Of a stretch of DNA of 64,000 nucleotides, positions 46,503 through 55,578 are shown piece by piece. Below the pieces are notes generated by a model. The model saw only the letters and a list, made by a program, of their open reading frames with translations, was not told the origin of the DNA and searched no databases. Within the stretch, counting starts at the first letter, position 1, and every line of letters begins with the position of its first letter. The DNA lies in the NCBI GenBank assembly GCA_020637215.1, contig JACJWI010000004.1, forward strand, positions 248,001-312,000. Direction: 5' to 3'. The translations under genes and the position numbers were made by a program. This DNA is from Microthrixaceae bacterium (GTDB lineage Bacteria; Actinomycetota; Acidimicrobiia; Acidimicrobiales; Microtrichaceae).

Positions 46503-47690
46503 TCAGAGCACCACCACGGCGGTGAGCTGGCTCAGGGGCTCGCCCAGCGCGTTGACCGAGTCCGACAGCTCCTTCACCTGTTCGGGGGTCAGCTGGGTGT
46601 AGTACTGGAAGCCGTCGGCGGTCTTGTACTTGTCGAGCTCGGTCTGCAGCGACGCGAACTCCTCGTCGAGCGTGGCGGCCAGGTCCTTGTCCTTGATCAG
46701 CACGATCGGACGCAGGGCCTGGTAGGCCAGCCGTGCGCCGTCGACGTTGGCCTGGAAGTCCCACAGGTCGGTGTGGCTCCAGAACTCCTCCTCGCCGGTG
46801 ACCTTGCCGGTGGCGACCTCGTCGAGCAGCTCCTTGGCGCCGTTGCCGAGCTGGTCGGCCTTGAAGGTGACGGTCTCGACGCGGGTGGCGAGGTCCTGGG
46901 TGTCGGCGACGAGCTGGTCGGCCATCTTCGCCCGCTCCTCGGGGGTGTCGATCTCGGTGAAGTCCGCCGGCGGCCAGAGCTGCTTCTCGATCTGGTGCCA
47001 GCCGGTCCACTCCTGGCCCGCCTCCAGGTCGGCTTCGCGCAGGTCGAGCCGCGGGTCGAGGTCGCCGAAGCTCTCGGCCACGGGTTCGATGCTCTCCCAG
47101 TAGGCACGGGTCGGCGCGTACAGCGCCCGGGCCTGGTCGTCGTCGCCGGCCTTGTAGGCGTCCGCGAACTTCTGGGTCCCGGCCACCAGGAAGCCGACCT
47201 GCTGGGTGACGTAGTCCTTGTACTGCTTGGTGGCGGCGGCCTCGAGCGCCTTCATCTCGCCGGAGGTGGCGTCGGTCTCGCCGGAGTCGGTGACGGTGAA
47301 GTCACCGCGGTGGCCGTCGCCGGTCATGCCGGGCACGCACGCGGTGACGTAGGAGCCCGGTTCGGCCCGCAGCACCAGGTCGCGGCTGAGGCCCGGTCCG
47401 ATGTTCTCGACCTCGCCGATGATCGACTTTCCGTCCTCGGCCAGCAGGTAGAACTCGGTGATCTCGCTACCCTTGTTGGTCACCGAGAACACGATGTTGC
47501 CCGAGGGGGCCTCGGTGGCCGACAGCGTGCACTCCGAACCGGTGTCGGTGACCTCGATCGTCGTCGGGCCCTTGCCCCCGCCGTCGTCGGATCCCGACGC
47601 CGCCTCCTTGGTGTTGTCGGTGCAGGCGCCGGCCAGGGCCACGACCGCGATGAGCGACGGGGCGAGCAGGCGTCGGACGGTGGGGGTCAT
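46503..47690 (-). CDS. efeO: iron uptake system lipoprotein EfeO
   Basis: 395 residues. Lipobox LAGAC near residue 23, an N-terminal cupredoxin-like domain with Cys and Met/His candidates (CTLSATEAPSG...YVTACVPGMTGDGHRG), and a C-terminal peptidase M75-type domain with the HxxxE motif in GWHQIEKQLWP. This is the long EfeO form. It captures iron outside the membrane and hands it to EfeU. The ATG overlaps the efeU stop (ATGA), indicating translational coupling. Confidence 0.9.
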   Translation of the reverse strand: MTPTVRRLLAPSLIAVVALAGACTDNTKEAASGSDDGGGKGPTTIEVTDTGSECTLSATEAPSGNIVFSVTNKGSEITEFYLLAEDGKSIIGEVENIGPGLSRDLVLRAEPGSYVTACVPGMTGDGHRGDFTVTDSGETDATSGEMKALEAAATKQYKDYVTQQVGFLVAGTQKFADAYKAGDDDQARALYAPTRAYWESIEPVAESFGDLDPRLDLREADLEAGQEWTGWHQIEKQLWPPADFTEIDTPEERAKMADQLVADTQDLATRVETVTFKADQLGNGAKELLDEVATGKVTGEEEFWSHTDLWDFQANVDGARLAYQALRPIVLIKDKDLAATLDEEFASLQTELDKYKTADGFQYYTQLTPEQVKELSDSVNALGEPLSQLTAVVVL

Positions 47691-48568
47691 GCAGGGTGTC
47701 CTTCTGTGATGGTCGGGGACGGATGGGTCTGATCCGGGGTCGCGGCCACCAGGGTGGACGTGACCGGCCCGGAGGGGCGGCGGACCCGGATGATGAACAG
47801 CGTCATGGTCGGCACCAGGTAGAGCAGCCAGCAGACGAGCTGCAGCCACGTGGTCCGGGGGTTGAAGTTGACCGTGCCCTTGAGCAGGGTCCCGTACCAC
47901 GAGCCGGGCGGGATGGTGCCCGACACGTCGAACGCCACGTTGTGCAGGCCGGGCAGGATCTCCGCCTCCTGCAGGTCGTGCACCCCGTAGGACACGACGC
48001 CGGCGGCGACGACGACCAGGAATCCCCCGGTCCAGGTGAAGAACTTGCGCAGGTCCAGCCGGAGGGCCCCGCGGTAGACGAGGACTCCCAGCACCACCGC
48101 GACGACCAGTCCGAGGAGCGCCCCGAGCAACGGGGCGAGGGTGTCGCCGGTGGCCCGGGTCGCGGCCCAGAGGAACAGGGCCGTCTCCAGCCCCTCGCGT
48201 CCGACGGCCAGCAGGGCGAGGACGACAAGGCCCACACCTCCGGCGGTGGAGTCGACCCGTGTCTCGAGCTCGCCCTTGATGTTGCGGGCCTGCTCGGCCA
48301 TCCAGAACACCATCCAGGTGACGAAGCCGACGGCGATGATCGACAGCGTGCCGCCGATGGCCTCCTGCGCCTCGAAGGTGAGTCCGCGTGGGCCGAAGGT
48401 GAGCGCAGCGCCGAACGCGAACGAGATGACGACCGCGATCCCGACGCCGAGCCACACCTTGGGGAGCTGATCCCGACGGTCGGTCTTGACCAGGTAGGCG
48501 ACGAGGATGCCCACCACCAGCGACGCCTCCAGCCCCTCGCGGAGCCCGATCAGGAAGTTCGCGAACAC
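47687..48568 (-). CDS. efeU: EfeU/Ftr1-type iron permease
   Basis: 293-residue seven-helix permease. The two iron-transport REGLE motifs are present: LREGLEASL near residue 10 and GREGLETAL near residue 145. GTG at 48568 with GGAGG six bases upstream is preferred to the earlier ATG, whose extra peptide has no membrane-protein character. First gene of the efe operon. The 48625-48640 box upstream suggests iron-dependent repression. Confidence 0.9.
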   Translation of the reverse strand: MFANFLIGLREGLEASLVVGILVAYLVKTDRRDQLPKVWLGVGIAVVISFAFGAALTFGPRGLTFEAQEAIGGTLSIIAVGFVTWMVFWMAEQARNIKGELETRVDSTAGGVGLVVLALLAVGREGLETALFLWAATRATGDTLAPLLGALLGLVVAVVLGVLVYRGALRLDLRKFFTWTGGFLVVVAAGVVSYGVHDLQEAEILPGLHNVAFDVSGTIPPGSWYGTLLKGTVNFNPRTTWLQLVCWLLYLVPTMTLFIIRVRRPSGPVTSTLVAATPDQTHPSPTITEGHPA

Positions 48569-48624
48569 GGCGACCTCCGTCGTCGTCCTGGGTGCGCCGG
48601 CCGGTTCCGCGCACATGGCCGGTG

Positions 48625-48640
48625 GTTAGGTAACCCTAAC
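48625..48640 (-). promoter_or_regulatory. IdeR/DtxR-like iron box upstream of efeU
   Basis: GTTAGG, TAAC, CCTAAC: an inverted repeat (arms GTTAGG/CCTAAC) resembling the TTAGG...CCTAA core of IdeR/DtxR boxes. It sits 57 bases before the efeU start in an otherwise GC-rich gap. The position is right for repression of the efe operon when iron is plentiful. Confidence 0.6.
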
Positions 48641-48813
48641 GCGACGAGAGGAACACGCTCAACACGCCACCTCGGTGCGGGGACGCCACGATCGTCACCG
48701 GGCCGAACTCCCGCAGCGGACAACCACGCCCCGGGTGTCGCAGGGCTAGCGTCGGAGCGGCGCGAGGTGCGCCCGCCGCGCCCGCCGCGCCCACGACCCG
48801 AGGTGACCACCAC

Positions 48814-49200
48814 GTGAGCGAGCACCCGACCGCCGAGAGCGGACCACCGCAGCGGACCGTGGGCCTGGAGATCCCCGCGGAGTTCCGATTCGTGTCGATG
48901 GCACGGGTCGCCGCCGCCAGCCTCGCCGCTGAGCTCGACCCGGCGATCGACGACCTCGAGGACCTGCGCGTCGCGGTCAACGAGCTCGTCGGGATCCTCG
49001 TCGAGGCAGCCGAGGGCGGGACGATCCTCATCCGGATGTGGATCGAGGAGCGGACCATCCACGTGAGCGGGAGATGTCTCGGCGAGTGGGCCCCCACCGA
49101 GCCGGACCAGCTGGCCCAACGGATCCTCGACGCCACCGTCGACCACCACGAGATCGGCGACGGAGCGTTCCGCATGCTCACGCACCTGAGCGCGGAGTGA
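48814..49200 (+). CDS. RsbW-like anti-sigma factor (HATPase family)
   Basis: 128-residue protein of the serine-protein-kinase/anti-sigma type (GHKL ATPase). The N-box-like segment is DLEDLRVAVNELVGILVEAA, aligning with the usual ..A..E...NA... helix, though the catalytic Asn is replaced here by Gly/Val. The Gly-rich lid is poorly conserved, so kinase activity is doubtful while sigma binding is likely. GTG start at 48814. The sigma gene follows after 22 bases, a classic rsbW-sigB arrangement. Confidence 0.72.
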   Translation: MSEHPTAESGPPQRTVGLEIPAEFRFVSMARVAAASLAAELDPAIDDLEDLRVAVNELVGILVEAAEGGTILIRMWIEERTIHVSGRCLGEWAPTEPDQLAQRILDATVDHHEIGDGAFRMLTHLSAE

Positions 49201-49222
49201 CCGTCCCGAACGGCGACCCGCG

Positions 49223-50029
49223 ATGAGCCCGGACGAGGTAGGCGGGGCAGACGAGTCAGGCGGGGCAGACGAGTCAGGCGGGGCAGCCGGTGCGGGCGAG
49301 GCTGCACCGGCGCCGATCGACCCCCGCCTGGTCGAGTACGCCCGCACCCACGACCGGGCGCTGCGCAACGCCTTGGTCGAGGACAACATGGGCCTGGCGC
49401 TGCACTTCACGACCCGCTACCGCCGATCCGACACCGAGGACGACGATCTCCGCCAGGTCGCCCTGCTCGGCCTGGTCAAGGCGATCGACCGCTTCGACCC
49501 GACCCGCGGGGTGGCGTTCAGCACGTTCGCGGGGCGTACGATTGACGGCGAGCTCAAGCGCCACTTCCGCGACCAGACCTGGGCGCTGAGGGTGCCGCGA
49601 TCGGTCAAGGACCTCCACGTGTCGGTCCGGCGGGCATCGGAGGCCCTCGAGCAGCAGCTGTCGCGCTCACCGACGGTGCGCGAGCTCGCAGATCACCTCG
49701 ACGTCAGCGTCGACGAGGTGATCGGCGCCCTCGGCGCGACGGCGGCCCGGCGCGCGGGCAGCCTGGACGACCTCGACCCTCAGGGCGCGACCACGACCCC
49801 TCGGACGGTCTCCTCCCCCGCCGAGGACCTGCTGGAGGACCGCGACGAGGTCGGTCGGCTGCTGTCGACGCTCGGGCCCCGGGAACGGGAGATCATCCGA
49901 CTCCGCTTCTACGAGCACCTGAGCCAGGAGCAGATCGCGGAGCGGGTCGGGCTGTCGCAGATGCACGTGTCGCGCCTGCTGCGTCGGAGTTTCGAGCAGA
50001 TGCGGCGTTCCGGCACACCCCCCTCCTGA
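49223..50029 (+). CDS. SigB/SigF-family RNA polymerase sigma factor
   Basis: 268-residue stress-type sigma factor. Region 2 has DLRQVALLGLVKAIDRFDPTRG and FSTFAGRTIDGELKRHFRDQTW, region 3 the VRRASEALEQQLSRSPTVREL block, and region 4 the HTH LSQEQIAERVGLSQMHVSRLLRR. The N-terminus has a 15-bp tandem duplication encoding GGADESGGADESGGA. Downstream of its anti-sigma gene. Its TGA stop is the first part of a perfect 60-bp palindrome. Confidence 0.88.
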   Translation: MSPDEVGGADESGGADESGGAAGAGEAAPAPIDPRLVEYARTHDRALRNALVEDNMGLALHFTTRYRRSDTEDDDLRQVALLGLVKAIDRFDPTRGVAFSTFAGRTIDGELKRHFRDQTWALRVPRSVKDLHVSVRRASEALEQQLSRSPTVRELADHLDVSVDEVIGALGATAARRAGSLDDLDPQGATTTPRTVSSPAEDLLEDRDEVGRLLSTLGPREREIIRLRFYEHLSQEQIAERVGLSQMHVSRLLRRSFEQMRRSGTPPS

Positions 50030-50087
50030 CCCGTTCTGTTCGTTGTTCCACAACGTCGACGTTGTGGAACAACGAACAGAACGGGTC
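50028..50087. terminator. family II palindrome: perfect 60-bp inverted repeat between two sigma genes
   Basis: Perfect 30 + 30 base palindrome without a loop: GACCCGTTCTGTTCGTTGTT then CCACAACGTC, and its complement. It begins within the TGA of the plus-strand sigma gene. A further ACAGAACGGGTC at 50094-50105 reaches the stop of the minus-strand sigma gene. It is a bidirectional terminator by position, and the longest perfect palindrome in the window. Confidence 0.8.
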
Positions 50088-50103
50088 GGCGGCACAGAAC
50101 GGG

Positions 50104-50940
50104 TCAGGACACGAGTTGCTCGCGCATGCGATCCAGCCCGGACCGAAGCAGACGTGACACGTAGGACTGCGACACGCCGACGACCTCGGCGATCTCGGGC
50201 TGGCTGAGATCATCGACGAACCGAAGCTGCAGCACCTGCCGCTCGCGGAGGTCCAGTCCCTCCACCGCGCTCTGCACGAGGCACCGGTCGTCGACCGAGG
50301 CGAGGGCCGGGTCGGGCGCACCGATCCGCTCGAGGATCGGACGTCGATCCACGGCGTCCCGGGCTGGTGCCGACAGGCCGACCGCCGAGCGGGCCCGGCC
50401 GGCTTCGAGCGCGGCCAGCACGTCGTCGACGGGCACGTCGAGAGACGCCGAGACCTCACCCACCGTCGGGGACCGGCCACTCGACTGCGCCAGCTCGTCG
50501 GTCCTCCGACGCACGATGAGGTTCAGCTCCTGGGCGCGACGCGGCGGACGCACGGCCCATGACCGGTCGCGCAGGAACCGCTTGAGCTCGCCCTCGATCG
50601 TGCGGGCGGCGAAGGTCCGGAAGGTCACGCCCCGCGACGGGTCGAAGCGGTCGACGGCGCGGATCATGGCGAGCAGCGCGGTCTGACGGAGGTCCTCGAC
50701 CGACGCACCGGCGGCGTGCCGTACGGCACGGACCTGGTGCTCGGCGACCCACAGGTGCGCCTCGACCACCTGGTTGCGGAGCCGGCGATCGCCGCTGCGG
50801 TGGTACTCGTCGACCAGCGCCCCGACCTCCTCCGCGGTCAGCTCCGCCGCCGCACACCGTCGGGCGCTGCGGGCGCGTCGACCGGTACCGGACCGACGTC
50901 CGTCCGGTCGACCTCTGTCGTCCTGGTCGCTCCACTCCAC
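50104..50940 (-). CDS. SigB/SigF-family RNA polymerase sigma factor (second)
   Basis: 278-residue sigma factor paralogous to the convergent one at 49.2-50.0 kb. Region 2: DLRQTALLAMIRAVDRFDPSRG and FRTFAARTIEGELKRFLRD; region 3: VRRRTDELAQSSGRSPTVGEV; region 4: LSQPEIAEVVGVSQSYVSRLLR. GTG at 50940. The N-terminal 30 residues are Arg/Asp-rich and poorly conserved. It lacks an adjacent anti-sigma gene; the divergent SpoIIE phosphatase gene may control it or its partner. Confidence 0.88.
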   Translation of the reverse strand: MEWSDQDDRGRPDGRRSGTGRRARSARRCAAAELTAEEVGALVDEYHRSGDRRLRNQVVEAHLWVAEHQVRAVRHAAGASVEDLRQTALLAMIRAVDRFDPSRGVTFRTFAARTIEGELKRFLRDRSWAVRPPRRAQELNLIVRRRTDELAQSSGRSPTVGEVSASLDVPVDDVLAALEAGRARSAVGLSAPARDAVDRRPILERIGAPDPALASVDDRCLVQSAVEGLDLRERQVLQLRFVDDLSQPEIAEVVGVSQSYVSRLLRSGLDRMREQLVS

Positions 50941-51043
50941 CGTGATCCATCATGGTCCGCCGTCACGTCCGGCGGAAGGGTCCGGTCAGCCTTCATCGAC
51001 GACCTTCCCGATCATCCTGGCGCCCGTTAGCGTTCGAGGCGCC

Positions 51044-54000
51044 GTGTCGCCCGACGAACCCGATCCCCTCCGGTTGCGGACCATCCCGACCGATCGATCG
51101 CCGTCACCCCGGCGCGCCACCTGGATCGTGCTGCTCGTGGTCCTGGTGACCGGATCGGCTGCGGCCGCGGTCGCCTGGCGCATCGCGGACGTGGCCGCCG
51201 AGGACAAGCGCTCAGAAGCGGTCGAGTCCGTGCTCCGCTCCATCGAGCGCGACACCGACGACCTGGTGGTGGCGATGAGCGGCACCTCGGCGTTGGTCCA
51301 GGCCGACGGGACCATCACGCAGGGCGCCCTGGACCGGTACGCGACGGACCTGGCCGCGGTGGGTCAGGCCCGGCCGCTGGTGTGGATGACCCCCGTCGCC
51401 GCCGACTCCTGGGAGATACGCCTGGCCGCGGTGGGTCGGGGCCCCGACCCACGACCGGACGACGACGCCGCCGCGCTCGACGGGCTCGAGGCGGGTCGTG
51501 TCCTCGGAGCCGACTCCCCCCTGGCCGCCGCGGCGAACAGCGCCCGAGAGCTCGGTCGACCGACCCTCGCTCGTGTGGACTCCGGGAGGGGGGCACGACT
51601 GGTGGCGCTCAAGCCGCTCTACCTGATCGGCGACGGCGAACCCGAGTTCATCGGGGTCGCCGCCTCGGCAGATCTGCCCGGCCAGCTGCCGTCGCGGGTC
51701 GCCACCGACGTCCCCGCCGACGTCCGGTTCCGCGTCGCTGACGGCGACACGGTCCTGGCGGTCAGCGACCCACCGCCCACCGCTGGTGTGACCACCGACG
51801 TCGCGGTCGCGGGCCGGATCCTGTCGGTGCAGGTCGAAGATGCCCGTCCGGTCAACCACGACCTCAGCTGGTTCCTGCTGTGGATCATGGCCGTCATCGT
51901 GGCCGCGGCCGGGGTGGTCGGGTTGCGCAGCGCCCGCTACGACCAGGACCGCCGGCTCACCAACGCGACGATCAGCCGTACGGCGGCCCTGGCCCAGCGG
52001 CTGGCCCGCGCCGCGACCGTCGACGAGGTCGCGGACGTGATCGGCGACCACGTGCCGGCGCTGCTCGGCGCGGACATCACGTCGTTCGGAGAGGTCGACG
52101 GCGACGTCGTCCGCCTCCACCACCGGAGCGGAACCGACCCGGCGGTGGCCGAGCTGACCGAGCTCCCCCTGGACGGGATCCCCACCCTGGTCCGGGAGGT
52201 CGATGCGGGCCGCACCGTGCTCCTGCGCGATCCGCAGGAGTGGCGCCGGGCCCTGCCCGGGGGGATCGCAGACCGGCTCCTCGACGCCGGGGCCCGGGTC
52301 GCGGCGGTGCTCCCGCTCGAAGCTCCGGGCCGTGGGGTCGTCGCGACGATCGGGATCCTCTGGTGGCGTCCGCCGGAGCTCGACGAGCGGACCACCGCCA
52401 CGCTCGACACGGTGCGCGAGCTGTGCGAGCAGAGCCTGTCGCGCGCCGCGCTCACCGACCGCGTCTCGGAACGGGCATCGGCGCTGGCCGACCTCGCCGA
52501 GCGTCTGGCCGGCGTCGACACCGTCGCCGAGGTGGCGCGCACCGCAACCTCCGGCGCGGCCCGCGTCGTGGGGGCCCGGACGGTCGACATCGGCGTCACC
52601 GACGTCGACCGCGGGGTGATGCGCCTCCACCGCGACCCACGCGCCCTCGGGCCGGACGAACCCGTCGTGTCCGAGCTCGGGCTCGACGCCGACACCGCAC
52701 AGACCGCCGCGGCCCGCACCGGAGCGCCGGACCTGCGGCCCCGTCCCGTCGACGACCCCGACGGCAGCCCCGCGGGAGCCCGCGCCGCCTTCCCGCTCCG
52801 CGCCGACGAGCGGGTGGTGGGCGCCATCTGCTGGTCCTGGGACCGACCGGTGGCCTTCGACCCCGACACCGTGAACGAGCTGACGACGGTCGCCGAGATC
52901 ACCGCCCAGTCGATCCGTCGAGCCCAGCTCATCGAGGACCAGGCCGCCGACGCCCGCCGCAACCGTGCCCTCGCAGAGCTGGCCCAGGGTCTGGCGGCGA
53001 GGTCCGAGACCGAGGACATCGCCGGGTTCCTCACCGAGTCGGTGATGCGCCCGCTCGGTGCCGCCTACTCGGTGGTCGGTGTCATCGACGGCGACCGCAT
53101 CGTCCGCCGCTACTCGGAGTCGCTGGTGCGCACCGGGCTGACCGCGCTGGGACAGGACCAGCGCAGCGTCGGCATCGGCAGCCCGACCCCCGACGCCGAG
53201 GCGGCTCGGACCGCGTCCGCGGTGGTCGTGACCGACCGCACGCAGGCCGATGACCGCTATCCGACGATGATCGGCGTGTGGGACCAGCTCGGCGTCCAGT
53301 CCGGCGCCGCAGTCCCGGTCAAGGACCGCAACGGTCGGGTCGTCGCCGTCATCAGCGTGCTGTGGGACCACCCGACCGTGATCCGCCCCGACGTGAGCGA
53401 CACGCTGGCGACAGTGGCCGGCATGGTCGGTCAGACCCTGGAGCGCACGGGCCTGGTCGACGAGCTGCGCCGCAGCGTGCTGCGCAACCAGCGTCTGGCC
53501 GACTTCGCGCGCCTGCTGGCCGACGTGCGCTCCGTCGACGAGATCCGCAAGCGCGTCCGCTCCGACGGTGCCGCTCCCGTCGGCGCCGACGTCATCGACA
53601 TGGTGCTGCTGGCCGACGGCCGATCCGTTGCCGGCCCCGAACGGACCGACGGACCCGGGCTGCTCACGGACGGGACCGGCGCGTCGCCCGCGCTGGTGGA
53701 ACCCGCCCGGGAGTGCCTCCGCCAGCGGGAGATGGTCACCCTCGGGGCGAGCGCGATCCGAGCCCGCCTGCCGACGTCGACGGTCGAGGAGCTCTCCTCG
53801 ACGGGCATCGTGCTCGTCGCCTACCTCCCGTTGGTCGCCCCCGACGGAGCCGAGCTCGGGGTGCTGGCCCTGGGGTGGCCCGGACCTCCCGACCTCACCC
53901 CGACGGTGGTGGCCAAGCTCCGGACCGTGGCCGAGTTGTGCAGCCAGGCCCTTCAGCGCACCCGGCTGCGCGAGGCTGAGCACCGACTGGTGGTGAGCCT

Positions 54001-54745
54001 CCAGGAGCGGGTCGTCCACCCGGTGCCCGACGCGCCGGGCCTCCTGATCGCCCAGCGATACCTGCCCGCGGCCGAACAGGTGGGGATGGGCGGCGACTGG
54101 TTCGAAGGCGTCGAGTTGGGGGCGGGGCGGTTCGCCGTGATCATCGGCGACATCGCCGGTCACGGCATCAACGCGGTGGCCGACATGGTCGAGCTCCGGG
54201 CGATCATCGGATCGATGTTGCGGAGCGGCACGCCGCTCGAGGAGGTGTACCCCCGGGTGGCCGCGCTGGTGCAGCAGGGCGGGCGGGGCCTGACCGCCAC
54301 GTCGTGCACCGCGGTGTTCGACACGTCGGACGACACGGTCCGCTACGTGTCGGCCGGTCATCTCCCCCCGGTGCTCGCCCGACCCGACGGGTCCGTCGAG
54401 CTGCTCGAGCAGGGCCGACAACCCCTGCTGGGCGTGACCGGCTCGATCGTGGCACCCGGCGTCGCCCCGTTCGGCCCGGGCTCGTCGCTCGTGCTGTACA
54501 CCGACGGCATCGTGGAGCGACGACGGGAGCCGATCGACGTCTCGATCGAGAACCTGCGGGTCGCCACGGCCGAGCTGGTGCGGACCCATCTCCACCCCGG
54601 CGCCAGGATCGCCGCGCCGACCCAGGACGACGTGGAGCGGTTCACCGACGCGCTGCTCCGGAGCTGCCTCGGAGAGCGGTCGACAGATGACGACGTCGCG
54701 CTGGTCGTGGTGACCCGGGCTGATCGGATCGCAACGGGTCGATAG
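51044..54745 (+). CDS. CHASE/multi-GAF SpoIIE-type protein phosphatase
   Basis: 1233-residue membrane signalling protein. A hydrophobic helix at about residues 27-47 and another at about 270-290 enclose an extracytoplasmic CHASE-like sensor (AVESVLRSIERDTDDLVVAMSG...). Four or five GAF repeats follow in the cytoplasm. The C-terminal PP2C-like SpoIIE domain has QRYLPAAEQVGMGGDWFEGV, IIGDIAGHGINAVADM and VLYTDGIVERR with the metal-binding Asp residues. Such phosphatases (RsbU/RsbP-like) dephosphorylate anti-anti-sigma factors to switch on SigB/F. GTG at 51044. Confidence 0.86.
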   Translation: MSPDEPDPLRLRTIPTDRSPSPRRATWIVLLVVLVTGSAAAAVAWRIADVAAEDKRSEAVESVLRSIERDTDDLVVAMSGTSALVQADGTITQGALDRYATDLAAVGQARPLVWMTPVAADSWEIRLAAVGRGPDPRPDDDAAALDGLEAGRVLGADSPLAAAANSARELGRPTLARVDSGRGARLVALKPLYLIGDGEPEFIGVAASADLPGQLPSRVATDVPADVRFRVADGDTVLAVSDPPPTAGVTTDVAVAGRILSVQVEDARPVNHDLSWFLLWIMAVIVAAAGVVGLRSARYDQDRRLTNATISRTAALAQRLARAATVDEVADVIGDHVPALLGADITSFGEVDGDVVRLHHRSGTDPAVAELTELPLDGIPTLVREVDAGRTVLLRDPQEWRRALPGGIADRLLDAGARVAAVLPLEAPGRGVVATIGILWWRPPELDERTTATLDTVRELCEQSLSRAALTDRVSERASALADLAERLAGVDTVAEVARTATSGAARVVGARTVDIGVTDVDRGVMRLHRDPRALGPDEPVVSELGLDADTAQTAAARTGAPDLRPRPVDDPDGSPAGARAAFPLRADERVVGAICWSWDRPVAFDPDTVNELTTVAEITAQSIRRAQLIEDQAADARRNRALAELAQGLAARSETEDIAGFLTESVMRPLGAAYSVVGVIDGDRIVRRYSESLVRTGLTALGQDQRSVGIGSPTPDAEAARTASAVVVTDRTQADDRYPTMIGVWDQLGVQSGAAVPVKDRNGRVVAVISVLWDHPTVIRPDVSDTLATVAGMVGQTLERTGLVDELRRSVLRNQRLADFARLLADVRSVDEIRKRVRSDGAAPVGADVIDMVLLADGRSVAGPERTDGPGLLTDGTGASPALVEPARECLRQREMVTLGASAIRARLPTSTVEELSSTGIVLVAYLPLVAPDGAELGVLALGWPGPPDLTPTVVAKLRTVAELCSQALQRTRLREAEHRLVVSLQERVVHPVPDAPGLLIAQRYLPAAEQVGMGGDWFEGVELGAGRFAVIIGDIAGHGINAVADMVELRAIIGSMLRSGTPLEEVYPRVAALVQQGGRGLTATSCTAVFDTSDDTVRYVSAGHLPPVLARPDGSVELLEQGRQPLLGVTGSIVAPGVAPFGPGSSLVLYTDGIVERRREPIDVSIENLRVATAELVRTHLHPGARIAAPTQDDVERFTDALLRSCLGERSTDDDVALVVVTRADRIATGR

Positions 54746-54763
54746 GCGGGCTCGATCGCCCCG

Positions 54764-54807
54764 ATAGCGAGTTTCGATCGAGATGATCAATCGTAATGGG
54801 CTATACT
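54764..54807 (+). promoter_or_regulatory. ahpC promoter region, candidate OxyR-dependent
   Basis: A good -10 TATACT at 54802-54807 has no matching -35 (CGAGAT at the right distance), as is usual for activator-dependent promoters. Upstream tetramers at 11-base steps from 54764 (ATAG, CGAT, ATCA) are a weak match to the OxyR pattern ATAG-N7-CTAT. This AT-rich island is unusual in the window. OxyR control is inferred from the oxyR gene at the end of the cluster. Confidence 0.4.
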
Positions 54808-54897
54808 GTTCGTCAACAGCTATGACAGCGACTCACCGAGTCGCCCCACCGACCGCCCCCGGGACCGTCCCGGAGGGCCCAGAGCGAAGAGGTCCAG

Positions 54898-55461
54898 ATG
54901 TCCCTCGTCAACACCGAAGTCCTGCCCTTCACCGCCACCGCCTTCCACAACGGTGAGTTCGTCGACGTCTCCGAGGCCGACTTCAAGGGCAAGTGGTCCG
55001 TGGTGTTCTTCTACCCGGCCGACTTCACCTTCGTCTGCCCGACCGAGCTGGGCGACATGGCCGACAACTACGAGGAGTTCCAGCGCCTCGGCGTCGAGGT
55101 GTACGGCGTGTCGACCGACACCCACTTCACCCACAAGGCCTGGCACGACACCTCCGACACGATCGGCAAGATCCGCTACCCGATGATCGGCGACCCGACC
55201 TGGCAGCTGTCGGAGAACTTCCAGGTCCTGCGCCCGGGTCAGGGCCTCGCCGATCGCGGCACCTTCCTGGTCGACCCCGACGGGGTCATCCAGTTCATGG
55301 AGGTCACCGCCGAGGGCATCGGCCGCAACGCGGCCGAGCTGCTGCGCAAGGTCCGCGCGGCTCAGTACGTCGCCGCGCACCCCGGCGAGGTGTGCCCGGC
55401 CAAGTGGGAGGAGGGCGAGGAGACCCTGGCCCCGTCCCTCGACCTCGTCGGCAAGATCTGA
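54898..55461 (+). CDS. ahpC: peroxiredoxin AhpC
   Basis: 187-residue typical 2-Cys peroxiredoxin reducing peroxides. The peroxidatic Cys47 is in FTFVCPTE and the resolving Cys166 in GEVCPAKW, matching E. coli AhpC spacing. ATG at 54898 follows AGAGGTCC. AhpF, encoded next, is its electron donor. A strong hairpin lies between the two genes. Confidence 0.95.
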   Translation: MSLVNTEVLPFTATAFHNGEFVDVSEADFKGKWSVVFFYPADFTFVCPTELGDMADNYEEFQRLGVEVYGVSTDTHFTHKAWHDTSDTIGKIRYPMIGDPTWQLSENFQVLRPGQGLADRGTFLVDPDGVIQFMEVTAEGIGRNAAELLRKVRAAQYVAAHPGEVCPAKWEEGEETLAPSLDLVGKI

Positions 55462-55482
55462 CCCACCGAGACCCCTGAACGC

Positions 55483-55516
55483 GACGGGCCGGGGGGGCGA
55501 GAACCCCCGGCCCGTC
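55483..55516 (+). terminator. intercistronic hairpin between ahpC and ahpF
   Basis: Perfect 13-bp stem GACGGGCCGGGGG / CCCCCGGCCCGTC with an 8-base loop, 20 bases after the ahpC stop and about 60 bases before ahpF. It lacks a T-run. It may cause partial termination or protect the ahpC message 3' end, so that AhpC is made in excess over AhpF. Confidence 0.6.
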
Positions 55517-55578
55517 CTGTCGATCCGCACACCCCCGAATCCGCAACGAGCCGACCTGAGACGAGCGAGGAGAACGAG

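Noticed and set aside
49241..49280. 15-bp repeats as a regulatory array
   Set aside because: They lie inside the sigma factor gene and encode a repeated GGADES peptide in frame; a coding duplication explains them.
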